NCBI GenBank assembly: GCA_016649745.1 | Contig: JAENXD010000006.1 | Location: 1-35,598 of the forward strand | Source: Flavobacteriaceae bacterium | Lineage (GTDB): Bacteria; Bacteroidota; Bacteroidia; Flavobacteriales; Flavobacteriaceae | Length of the DNA: 35,598 nucleotides | Direction of reading: 5' to 3' | Shown: piece by piece, positions 23,388 to 30,840 of the stretch | How the letters are laid out: each line of letters opens with the position of its first letter | How positions within the stretch are numbered: position 1 is the first letter of the stretch | Notes under the pieces: model-generated | Databases searched by the model: none | Seen by the model: the letters and a program-made list of their open reading frames with translations, nothing else | Told to the model about the DNA's origin: nothing | Position numbers and translations under genes: made by a program

Positions 23388-24482
23388 TTATAGATAATAA
23401 ATTGGATTTGTGTTTTTTTGTGATAAAATGATTGCAAAATTAGGAAATTTTTTCGTAAGTATGTCAACTAAAAGATTTTTTGTGAATTGTTCACTTTCAT
23501 AGTGACCAATATCTGCAATAACCAGTTTGTTTTCGGCTTTGTAAAACTCGTGATATTTGATGTCGGCAGTTACATAAATGTCTGCACCTGCTTCTATAGC
23601 TTTTTCAATGGCAAAACTTCCGGAGCCACCTAGAACAGCAACTTTTTTAATGGATTTTCCCAACAATTCCGAATGGCGAATGCCTTTTGCATGCATGGTA
23701 TTTTTTAAAAAAGTTAAGAAGTCAATTTCACTTTTTTCTTCTTTCAATTCACCGATCATTCCTAACCCAATTTCCTGATTTTCATTTTCTAACGAAACAA
23801 TTTCATAAGCAACTTCTTCATAAGGGTGTGACTTAAATAACGCAGAAACGACATTTCTTTCCTTATGTTTTTCAAAAACGACCCCAATTAAGGTTTCATT
23901 TTCAGTATGTAATTTTCCTTTTTCTCCAACAAATGGATTGGAGTTTTCGTTTCCTCTAAAAGTACCAAAACCTTCTGTGTTAAAACTACAATTATCGTAA
24001 TTACCCACATTTCCTGCACCTGCGTTAAAAAGTGCTTGCCTAACTTTTTCAGCCGCTGCAATTGGCGCGTAAGTAAGCAATTTTTTAAGTGTGTTTTTTT
24101 GTGGAATCAATATTTTTTTGTTTTTCAGACCTAGCATTTCACAAATTTTAGCATTTACGCCTTCAATTGAATTATCTAAAGCCGTATGCATCGCATAAAT
24201 AGAAATGTTATTTTTAATAGCTTTAATCACTGCACGCTCCACATAATTCTTGCCATTTAGTTTTTTAAGTCCGGAAAAAAGAATGGGATGGAAGCTTACA
24301 ATTAAATTGCAATTGGTCGCAATAGCTTCATCCACCACGGTTTCTAAAGTGTCCAACGTCACCAAAACTCCTGTTACTTCTGTGTTGAAGTCGCCTACCA
24401 ATAAGCCTACATTGTCAAAATCTTCAGCATAATTTAAAGGTGCAATTTCTTCAATACATGCAGCGATATCTTTAATTTTCAT
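23388..24482 (-). CDS. Nif3-like dinuclear metal centre protein (DUF34)
   Basis: A 364-residue Nif3/YbgI/YqfO family protein. Metal-ligand segments are at both ends: SFHPILFSGLKK (H65 region), MHTALDN (98-104) and, near the C-terminus, ADIGHYESEQF (HxxxE). The middle (about 130-240) contains the PII-like insert seen in YqfO-type members, including FKSHPYEEVAYEIV. The molecular activity of the family is still debated (GTP cyclohydrolase-like or metal chaperone proposals). It is the first gene of a two-gene unit with the coiled-coil protein. Confidence 0.93.
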   Translation of the reverse strand: MKIKDIAACIEEIAPLNYAEDFDNVGLLVGDFNTEVTGVLVTLDTLETVVDEAIATNCNLIVSFHPILFSGLKKLNGKNYVERAVIKAIKNNISIYAMHTALDNSIEGVNAKICEMLGLKNKKILIPQKNTLKKLLTYAPIAAAEKVRQALFNAGAGNVGNYDNCSFNTEGFGTFRGNENSNPFVGEKGKLHTENETLIGVVFEKHKERNVVSALFKSHPYEEVAYEIVSLENENQEIGLGMIGELKEEKSEIDFLTFLKNTMHAKGIRHSELLGKSIKKVAVLGGSGSFAIEKAIEAGADIYVTADIKYHEFYKAENKLVIADIGHYESEQFTKNLLVDILTKKFPNFAIILSQKNTNPIYYL

Positions 24483-24504
24483 TTTTTTAATAGTGTTAGG
24501 ATAA

Positions 24505-24512
24505 CAAAGATA
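24505..24512 (-). promoter_or_regulatory. Candidate -7 element for the Nif3-like operon
   Basis: The minus strand reads TATCTTTG (TAnnTTTG) 22 nt before the start codon, with TTTA at the -33 place and an 18-nt spacer. Good -7, weak -33. Confidence 0.45.
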
Positions 24513-24580
24513 AAATTTACCAAAGAAAGTTAAAGTAATAATGAATAAATTTTCTGATTTGTTTTGTATTTTCGCTTACT

Positions 24581-25618
24581 GTGAAGTTTCTAAGAAAAAT
24601 AGCATATCCGTTTTCAATATTGTATGGATTAATTACAAGTTTGCGTAATTATTTATACGATGTTTCTTTTTTAAAATCTACGCATTTTAAAACGCCGACT
24701 ATTGTTGTCGGAAATTTAAGCGTTGGCGGAACCGGAAAAACACCGCAAATTGAATATTTAATCGATTTATTGAAAGATGACCACAAGATTGCAGTTTTAA
24801 GCAGAGGCTATAAAAGAAAAAGCAAAGGTTTTTTAATTGCTGATGATAAAGTTACTGCTGAAATGATGGGTGATGAATCTTTTCAAATTCATTTAAAATA
24901 CCCTGAAATAATTGTTTGTGTTGATGCCGACAGAACCAATGGAATTAAACAATTGGAGCAAATGGAAAATCCACCGGAAATTATTTTGCTGGATGATGCC
25001 TTTCAACATAGAAAAGTATGGGGGGCATTTAATATGGTGTTAACGACTTATGATCATTTATATGTAAATGATATGATGTTGCCAACAGGCAATTTACGTG
25101 AGAAAGTCTCAGGAGCGAATAGGGCACAAGCTATCATTGTCACTAAATGTCCAGTTGATCTTTCCGAAAATGAGCAAGCAGAAATAATCAAAAAGTTACA
25201 GCCGAAAGAATATCAGCAGGTGTTTTTTACGACTATAACTTATGATACGCAATTAAAGGGCAAATCAACTTTGGATTTAAGCGAATTGTCTGATTTTGAA
25301 ATTATATTGGTTACAGGAATTGCAAATCCAAAGCCATTTACGGAGTATTTAAATAGTAAAATGCTTAACTTTAAGCATTTGAAATATTCTGACCATCATT
25401 ATTTTAATTTAAATGACATTGCTGAAATAAATTTGGCTTATGATTCGTTACCTTCAAGAAATAAAATAATTTTAACAACAGAGAAGGATTATGTCCGTAT
25501 TTTTGGAAAACTAAAAAACTTGCATTACATCTCAATAAAAACAACATTTATAACTCATAAAAATGAGTTTGATAATCTTATAAAAAATTATGTGGAACAA
25601 AGTTCAGGAAACAGTTAA
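24581..25618 (+). CDS. lpxK: Tetraacyldisaccharide 4'-kinase
   Basis: A 345-residue inner-membrane-associated kinase that phosphorylates the 4' position of the lipid A disaccharide. The N-terminal hydrophobic helix (8-20) and the P-loop GGTGKT (49-54) in GNLSVGGTGKTPQIEYL are characteristic. AVLSRGYKRKSKGF, VDADR, LDDAFQHR (about 142-149) and the catalytic region that follows are all present. The start codon is GTG: it gives the normal N-terminus MKFLRKI and no ATG is available nearby. The tail overlaps the pnp start by 29 nt. A TATTTTCG at 24567-24574 may be its -7 element, implying a very short leader. Confidence 0.95.
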   Translation: MKFLRKIAYPFSILYGLITSLRNYLYDVSFLKSTHFKTPTIVVGNLSVGGTGKTPQIEYLIDLLKDDHKIAVLSRGYKRKSKGFLIADDKVTAEMMGDESFQIHLKYPEIIVCVDADRTNGIKQLEQMENPPEIILLDDAFQHRKVWGAFNMVLTTYDHLYVNDMMLPTGNLREKVSGANRAQAIIVTKCPVDLSENEQAEIIKKLQPKEYQQVFFTTITYDTQLKGKSTLDLSELSDFEIILVTGIANPKPFTEYLNSKMLNFKHLKYSDHHYFNLNDIAEINLAYDSLPSRNKIILTTEKDYVRIFGKLKNLHYISIKTTFITHKNEFDNLIKNYVEQSSGNS

Positions 25619-26399
25619 ATTCCTACAAAATAAAGGAATTTCAAAAGCAGATTACGGTATTATTTTAGGAACAGGATTGGGGAATTTAGTGGAGAAAATT
25701 GATATTGAATTCTCAATTTCCTATAAAGAGATTCCTAATTTTCCTGTTTCAACAGTTGAAGGCCATTCTGGGGAATTGATTTATGGGACAATCGGCACTA
25801 AAAAAGTGATAGCCATGCGTGGACGTTTTCATTATTATGAAGGATGGACTATGGAACAAACCGTTTTCCCGGTACGCGTAATGAAATTTTTGGGTGTTGA
25901 AAATTTAATTGTTTCAAATGCTTCAGGCGGCGTAAATTCGGCTTTTAAAGTTGGTGACATAATGATCATAACAGATCATATTAATTTAATGCCGTTTCAT
26001 CCTTTACACGGTAAAAATGAGGAACGTTTTGGACCTAGATTTGTTGATATGCATGAAGCTTACAGCAAAAAAATGATTGCTAAAATGGAGCGAATAGCGC
26101 TTAAACAAAATATTCCGGTTCATAAAGGTGTTTATTTGGCATTGCAGGGACCTACTTTTGAAACGCCCGCAGAATATAAAATGGTAAAGATTTTGGGTGC
26201 CGACGCTGTTGGAATGTCAACTGTTCCCGAAGTTATTGTTGCCAAGCATATGGGTATGACCTGTTTTGGAATTTCTGTAATTACCGATTTGGGTATTGAA
26301 GGAATTGCGGAAGCCGTTTCTCACGAAGAAGTGCAAAAAGTAGCGAAAATTGCAGAAAAAACAGTAGGTAAACTGGTAGAGGAATTTATTAAGAATTAA
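25590..26399 (+). CDS. pnp: Purine-nucleoside phosphorylase, PNP class II/trimeric type
   Basis: A 269-residue enzyme that splits inosine or guanosine with phosphate to the base plus ribose-1-phosphate (salvage). Family motifs are ILGTGLGNLVEK (24-35), MRGRFHYYEGW (73-83), SNASGGVNSAFKVGDIMIITDHINLM (107-132), and ALQGPTFETPAEYKMVKILGADAVGMSTVPEVIVA (186-220). Glu and Asn of the purine site fall in the last two blocks. The start lies 29 nt inside lpxK, so translation should be coupled. The gene is followed by low-complexity repeats, not by a hairpin terminator. The symbol is used for the nucleoside phosphorylase (deoD/punA group), not for polynucleotide phosphorylase. Confidence 0.93.
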   Translation: MWNKVQETVKFLQNKGISKADYGIILGTGLGNLVEKIDIEFSISYKEIPNFPVSTVEGHSGELIYGTIGTKKVIAMRGRFHYYEGWTMEQTVFPVRVMKFLGVENLIVSNASGGVNSAFKVGDIMIITDHINLMPFHPLHGKNEERFGPRFVDMHEAYSKKMIAKMERIALKQNIPVHKGVYLALQGPTFETPAEYKMVKILGADAVGMSTVPEVIVAKHMGMTCFGISVITDLGIEGIAEAVSHEEVQKVAKIAEKTVGKLVEEFIKN

Positions 26400-26400
26400 G

Positions 26401-26519
26401 GCAATAGGCAATAGGAAAAAGGGAAAAGGAAAAAGGAAAAAGGAAAAAGGAAAAAGGGAAAAGGGAAACTTCTCACTTCTAAAATCTCAATACTCAATAC
26501 TAACTTCTCACTTCTAAAT
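26401..26519. repeat. Low-complexity repeat block between pnp and ppx
   Basis: Three parts in order: two units of GGCAATA; about eight purine-only units of the type GGAAAAA or GGGAAAA (26413-26467); then a pyrimidine-rich part with AACTTCTCACTTCTAAA twice, exactly (26467-26483 and 26502-26518), around CTCAATACTCAATACT. The second copy lies inside ppx and encodes its last residues. Units are short and unspaced, so this is not a CRISPR. Confidence 0.85.
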
Positions 26520-27405
26520 TCTCGTAATATAAATTTTTCACAATACCATCCGCAAGTCCAATTTTAGGAACATATATTTTTTTAGCGCCACTCCATTTCA
26601 TGGCGGATAAATAAATTTTTGTTGCCGGTATAATTACATCGGCTCTATCCGGATTTAAACCCAATTCGGAAATGCGTTGCTCAAAAGTCATTTGTTTTAA
26701 AAATTGGTATTGGGTTTTCAAATACATTAATGTTAAAGGTTTTCCCATGGGCTGCCCTGAAAGTTTGAACAATTTATTTATATTTCCGCCTGAACCAACA
26801 AGAGAAAGTTTTTTTAGGTTTTGAGTATTTGCTTTAATCCAAATTTCAATATTTTCCCAAATATCTTTTGTTCCTTTTAAGTTATTAAGTAAACGTACGG
26901 TTCCTATTTTAAAGGATTTTGAATTGATTATTTTTCCGTTCGAAAATACAATAAATTCAGTACTTCCACCACCCACATCAATGTATAAATATGACCTGCC
27001 ATTTTTTAAAATATTACTTAAATCTTGTGAAAAAAGAATTTCAGCTTCTTTTTTGCCGTCAATAATATCTACTTTCACACCTGTTTTTTCCAAAATTTCA
27101 TTGGCAACCTCAAATCCATTTTTGGCCTCTCTCATGGCTGAAGTTGCAATGGCTTTAAATTGATGGACGCCATGAATTTCCATCAATAGTTTAAAAGCTT
27201 CCATGGCCTTAATCATTCTTATTTTATTTTCTTCAGAAATTTTTCCTTGCAGAAAAGCGTCGGCACCCAAACGAATTGGAACGCGAACCAATGCTGATTT
27301 ATTAAAAGTTGGAGCATCTCCATTTTTTTTAGTTAAAACGTTGGCTATTAATAAACGTATAGCGTTAGAACCAATGTCAATCCCGGCAAGTTTTTCAATT
27401 TTCAA
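26500..27405 (-). CDS. ppx: Ppx/GppA family exopolyphosphatase-type phosphatase
   Basis: A 301-residue protein of the actin-like ASKHA fold that trims polyphosphate or pppGpp. The phosphate-1 motif is AGIDIGSNAIRLLIANV (8-24), phosphate-2 is YIDVGGGSTEFIVF (near 142-155), and the adenosine-type motif is LVGSGGNINKL (near 202-212). It is the short one-domain form, without the C-terminal HD domain of E. coli Ppx. The end NLYYENLEVRS is encoded partly by an intergenic repeat (26502-26518), so the true ancestral C-terminus may be a few residues shorter. It lies 7 nt after the SixA-like gene. Confidence 0.9.
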   Translation of the reverse strand: MKIEKLAGIDIGSNAIRLLIANVLTKKNGDAPTFNKSALVRVPIRLGADAFLQGKISEENKIRMIKAMEAFKLLMEIHGVHQFKAIATSAMREAKNGFEVANEILEKTGVKVDIIDGKKEAEILFSQDLSNILKNGRSYLYIDVGGGSTEFIVFSNGKIINSKSFKIGTVRLLNNLKGTKDIWENIEIWIKANTQNLKKLSLVGSGGNINKLFKLSGQPMGKPLTLMYLKTQYQFLKQMTFEQRISELGLNPDRADVIIPATKIYLSAMKWSGAKKIYVPKIGLADGIVKNLYYENLEVRS

Positions 27406-27412
27406 AATAGTG

Positions 27413-27901
27413 CTATTTATAATTTTTAGGAAATTCTGTTAAAAATGTTTTTCCCGATTTGATGTCTTTCCAATGATTGGTGTCGAATTTAATGCCAACA
27501 ACCCCACAAGTTGGCACATTATCTAAATGAATACTTCCAAATTTATTTACAAAATCGCTAATGCCGTGGTCATGGCTAAAAATAATGGCCGAATCAAAAC
27601 CATCATCCAATGCCTTTACCGTTTTAATTAAATATCCATCGCTAAAATTGAATAAGGATTTGCTGATTCTAAGATTTGCGAGCGGAAAATTAAAAGTATA
27701 GCAAAAAATCATCCCCGTATGCAACGCCCTGTTTGCACAACTTGCGATAAACACATCTGGAGTCGAAATCTTTTTTTGAAGCACATTTGAAATCAAATAC
27801 GCATCATTGATCCCGCGTTCTTTAAGAGGTCGGTCAATATCTTTAACGCCTTCATATTCCCAAGAAGATTTTGCGTGCCTAACAATATAAAGTGTTTTCA
27901 T
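27413..27901 (-). CDS. sixA: SixA-like histidine phosphatase
   Basis: A 162-residue single-domain histidine phosphatase. The catalytic RHA (H9) lies in LYIVRHAKSSWEY. R24 sits in DIDRPLKERG. The region IASCANRALHTG (52-63) corresponds to the usual SSPAxRAxxTA with Cys in place of Pro. The second His (H110) is in FSHDHG. The protein resembles E. coli SixA, which dephosphorylates His-phosphate on phosphorelay/PTS proteins; the target here is unknown. It is co-directional with ppx (7 nt) and pdxH (30 nt). Confidence 0.88.
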   Translation of the reverse strand: MKTLYIVRHAKSSWEYEGVKDIDRPLKERGINDAYLISNVLQKKISTPDVFIASCANRALHTGMIFCYTFNFPLANLRISKSLFNFSDGYLIKTVKALDDGFDSAIIFSHDHGISDFVNKFGSIHLDNVPTCGVVGIKFDTNHWKDIKSGKTFLTEFPKNYK

Positions 27902-27931
27902 TTTGTTTTTATTGAGTTTTAAAGATAATAT

Positions 27932-28579
27932 TTAAGGAGCCAATCGCTCAATTTTCCAATTAAAATCTTCTTGAAGGGTGTATTTAATTCTGTCATGCAT
28001 GCGATTTGGCCGCCCTTGCCAAAACTCTATACTTATGGGTTTCACAAGAAAACCACCCCAATTTTTTGGTCTGGGAATTTCTTTATTTTCGAATTTTTTT
28101 TCAAATGAAGCTAACCGCTTGTCTAAATAATTGCGAGATGGAACCACCTCACTTTGGTCTGAAGCCCAGGCTCCTAATTTACTTCCTTCGGGCCTAGAGT
28201 CGAAATAACCATCGGATAAATTTTCTGAAAGTTTTTCAGCCACTCCTTTAATAATAACTTGGCGCTCAATATTTGACCAGAAAAAGGAAACGCAAATATT
28301 TGGGTTTAGTGTAATTGCTTTTCCCTTTTCACTGTCATAATTGGTAAAAAAGATAAAACCTTCCCATGTATATTTTTTTAGCAATACCATCCTTGTTTTA
28401 GGGAATCCGTCGGTACCAATTGTTGAAACTGCCATCGCATTCACTTCCGTATCACCACCAAATTCTTCGACTTCATAAAACCATTTTTGAAATAATTCCA
28501 TCGGATTGTCGGTAATTCCTTCCTCAGAAAGTTCACTTTTTTGGTAATTTCTTCTATAATTGCTTAAATCGCTTTCCAT
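27932..28579 (-). CDS. pdxH: Pyridoxamine 5'-phosphate oxidase
   Basis: A 215-residue FMN enzyme that oxidises pyridoxine or pyridoxamine 5'-phosphate to PLP. It has RMVLLKKYTWEGFIFFTNYDSEKGK (63-87, FMN and substrate binding), a dimer-interface segment SKLGAWASDQSEVV (about 135-148), and the C-terminal block FWQGRPNRMHDRIKY with WKIERLAP at the very end, the standard PdxH terminus. It supplies the PLP used by enzymes such as gcvP, though the two genes are not linked. It lies 34 nt behind the symporter gene. Confidence 0.96.
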   Translation of the reverse strand: MESDLSNYRRNYQKSELSEEGITDNPMELFQKWFYEVEEFGGDTEVNAMAVSTIGTDGFPKTRMVLLKKYTWEGFIFFTNYDSEKGKAITLNPNICVSFFWSNIERQVIIKGVAEKLSENLSDGYFDSRPEGSKLGAWASDQSEVVPSRNYLDKRLASFEKKFENKEIPRPKNWGGFLVKPISIEFWQGRPNRMHDRIKYTLQEDFNWKIERLAP

Positions 28580-28613
28580 ATATCAAAATTAGAAAATCTT
28601 TAAATTTTTATTT

Positions 28614-30086
28614 TTAGGCAATGTTTTCATTACTTTTTCTTATAAAAAGCAGGCCTGTAAAGGTAAGCAATCCATTTACAATTAAAAGCTCGTAGCCAAA
28701 AACATACCCATTTAAAAGCTGGGTTGAATAACTGTTTAAAAAATAGGTGAATATCACCGATAAAATAGCCACCATCCACACCAAAGAATCCTTTATGTGG
28801 GTTTTTGTAAAAATTCCGAATGCAAATAACCCCAGTAACGGACCATATGTATAAGAAGCCACTTGCAATAAACTGCTTATTACATTTTCTTTTAGCACAT
28901 ATCTGAAAATAATGATTACGATAATCAGTACCATTGAAATCGCAATATGCGTTTTTTTTCGAATTGCTGTTTGCTTTGATTTTTCTCTATTTTCAATGTC
29001 CAAAAAATCGATGCAATATGAAGTAGTCAAAGCAGTTAACGCACTGTCCGCACTTGAATAAGCGGCTGCGATTAAACCCAAAATAAAAAACACACCAATG
29101 TAAATTCCTAGACCACCTTTAAGCGCAATTTCGGGGAATAATAAATCGGTTTTAATGGCGCCATCAACAACTGGAATTGCAATGCCAAATTTTTCAGCAT
29201 AAATAAATAACAAAGCGCCTAGAGTTAAAAATATAAAATTGACAAGGATAAGCACTAATCCTAATGAAATCACATTCCATTGCGCTTCTTTAGTATTTTT
29301 GCAGGTCAAGTTTTTTTGCATCATGTCTTGATCCAAGCCAGTCATTGCAATCGCGATAAACATGCCGCCTAAAAATGATTTTACAAAATGCTTCTTCCCA
29401 TTAAAATCATCGGTAAATAAAATTTTACTGTAATGTTTGAATTCTTCTGAAGCAAAAACATCTGAAACAGACCAATTTAATTTGTTCAAAATTATAAAAA
29501 TGGTAGCGAATAAAGCAAAAAGCATAAAAGCAGTTTGCAAAGTATCAGTCCAAACAATTGTTTTAATTCCTCCTTTAAAGGTATAAATCCAAATTAAGAG
29601 TATAGAAAGAATTACGGTAATTTCAAAAGGAACATTCCATGCATCAAAAATAAAATATTGGAGAACGGATGCCATTAAAAACAACCTAAAAGAAGCAATC
29701 AAAATTCTTGAAACAAAAAAGAAAAAAGCACCTGTTTTATGGGTGATTGGACCAAAACGATGTATTAAAAACTCGTAAATTGAAGTAACCTGTAAATTAT
29801 AATAAATAGGAATCAGTACATAAGCAATCACCAAATAGCCAAATAAATACCCTATTACAATTTGCATATAACTAAACTGCGAACTTTGCACCCAACCTGG
29901 AATAGAAATAAAAGTAACGCCGGACAGGGAAGCCCCAATCATTCCAAATGCCACAATGTACCAAGGGGATTTTTTGTTTGCTTTAAAAAAAGTTTCGTTG
30001 CTGTCGTTTTTTCCAGTGAAGTAGGCTATTAAAAGAAGCACACAAAAATAAATGGCAATAAGTGTTAGAATATAAATAGGCTTCAT
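28614..30086 (-). CDS. Sodium:solute symporter (SSS family)
   Basis: A 490-residue polytopic protein with about 13 membrane helices. It has the SSS family pattern: [21 protein letters not shown] (about 47-67, sodium-site helix with unwound centre), [46 protein letters not shown] (about 248-269) and [25 protein letters not shown] (about 335-359, with the conserved SSADSAL). The substrate cannot be deduced; relatives carry sugars, amino acids or carboxylates. It is the first gene of a minus-strand run ending with ppx and is divergent from recR. Confidence 0.92.
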   Translation of the reverse strand: MKPIYILTLIAIYFCVLLLIAYFTGKNDSNETFFKANKKSPWYIVAFGMIGASLSGVTFISIPGWVQSSQFSYMQIVIGYLFGYLVIAYVLIPIYYNLQVTSIYEFLIHRFGPITHKTGAFFFFVSRILIASFRLFLMASVLQYFIFDAWNVPFEITVILSILLIWIYTFKGGIKTIVWTDTLQTAFMLFALFATIFIILNKLNWSVSDVFASEEFKHYSKILFTDDFNGKKHFVKSFLGGMFIAIAMTGLDQDMMQKNLTCKNTKEAQWNVISLGLVLILVNFIFLTLGALLFIYAEKFGIAIPVVDGAIKTDLLFPEIALKGGLGIYIGVFFILGLIAAAYSSADSALTALTTSYCIDFLDIENREKSKQTAIRKKTHIAISMVLIIVIIIFRYVLKENVISSLLQVASYTYGPLLGLFAFGIFTKTHIKDSLVWMVAILSVIFTYFLNSYSTQLLNGYVFGYELLIVNGLLTFTGLLFIRKSNENIA

Positions 30087-30120
30087 TAATAAATTTTAAC
30101 ATTACGGTTAACAAAGAAAG

Positions 30121-30128
30121 CAAAATTA
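30121..30128 (-). promoter_or_regulatory. Candidate -7 element for the symporter operon
   Basis: The minus strand reads TAATTTTG (TAnnTTTG), 34 nt before the symporter start. No clear -33 element is seen. It touches the -33 position of the divergent recR promoter. Confidence 0.33.
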
Positions 30129-30158
30129 TTGGAAATATCTTTCCTAATTGTATATTTG
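30128..30158 (+). promoter_or_regulatory. Promoter of recR, nearly leaderless
   Basis: ATTG (30128-30131), a 19-nt spacer and a full -7 element TATATTTG (30151-30158). The G of the -7 lies only 4 nt before the ATG at 30163, so transcription should start at or within about two bases of the start codon. Confidence 0.58.
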
Positions 30159-30162
30159 CAGG

Positions 30163-30774
30163 ATGAATTTTTCTTCAAAAATATTGGAAAATGCGGTGAA
30201 TGAAGTTTCTCAATTGCCCGGAATTGGAAAAAGAACCGCATTGCGATTGGTTTTGCATTTGCTAAAGCAACCGGCATCGCAAACGCATCAGTTGGCGGCA
30301 GGACTTACAAAATTAGTAGATGAAATAAAATTTTGTGAAAAATGCCATAATATTTCCGATGTGGAGGTCTGTGAAATTTGTGCAAATCCGTCCAGGAATT
30401 CAGAAATTATTTGTGTTGTTGAAGATGTGCGTGATGTCATGGCCATTGAAAACACTTCCCAATATAAGGGTTTGTATCACGTTTTGGGCGGAAAAATTTC
30501 TCCAATTGAAGGCATTGGACCCCATAATTTAACCATTGACAGTTTGGTTACAAAAGTAAAATTAGGAATGGTAAAAGAAGTTATTTTTGCCCTAAGTTCT
30601 ACCATTGAAGGAGACACTACAATCTTTTATATTTTTAAACAATTAGAAGCGCTAAATGTTAAAACTTCAACCATAGCGCGTGGAATTGCGGTAGGTGATG
30701 AGCTTCAATATGCCGATGAGGTTACTTTAGGCAGAAGTATAGTGAACAGAATTCCGTTTGAAAAATCATTTTAA
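30163..30774 (+). CDS. recR: Recombination mediator protein RecR
   Basis: A 203-residue RecR. It has the helix-hairpin-helix [17 protein letters not shown] (18-34) and the C4 zinc finger C58-x2-C61, C70-x2-C73. A TOPRIM domain follows (about 80-175; [16 protein letters not shown] and STIEGDTT), then the Walker-B-like end [21 protein letters not shown]. It loads RecA onto gapped DNA with RecF/RecO. The ATG at 30163 gives the standard N-terminus [12 protein letters not shown]; five upstream in-frame residues are not conserved and overlap the promoter. Confidence 0.97.
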   Translation: MNFSSKILENAVNEVSQLPGIGKRTALRLVLHLLKQPASQTHQLAAGLTKLVDEIKFCEKCHNISDVEVCEICANPSRNSEIICVVEDVRDVMAIENTSQYKGLYHVLGGKISPIEGIGPHNLTIDSLVTKVKLGMVKEVIFALSSTIEGDTTIFYIFKQLEALNVKTSTIARGIAVGDELQYADEVTLGRSIVNRIPFEKSF

Positions 30775-30840
30775 ATTTTTTTGAATTATAATTTCTGACA
30801 GAACGGACAGCTTGCTAGAGATCCTTACTTTTAACTTTTT

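Noticed and set aside
22613-23467. Longer version of the coiled-coil gene starting at 23467
   Set aside because: It overlaps the Nif3 gene end; the conserved start is MAKSKEVTVEEK at 23386.
26401-26470. GGAAAAA tandem units as a possible CRISPR array
   Set aside because: The units are about 7 nt with no spacers and no cas genes nearby.
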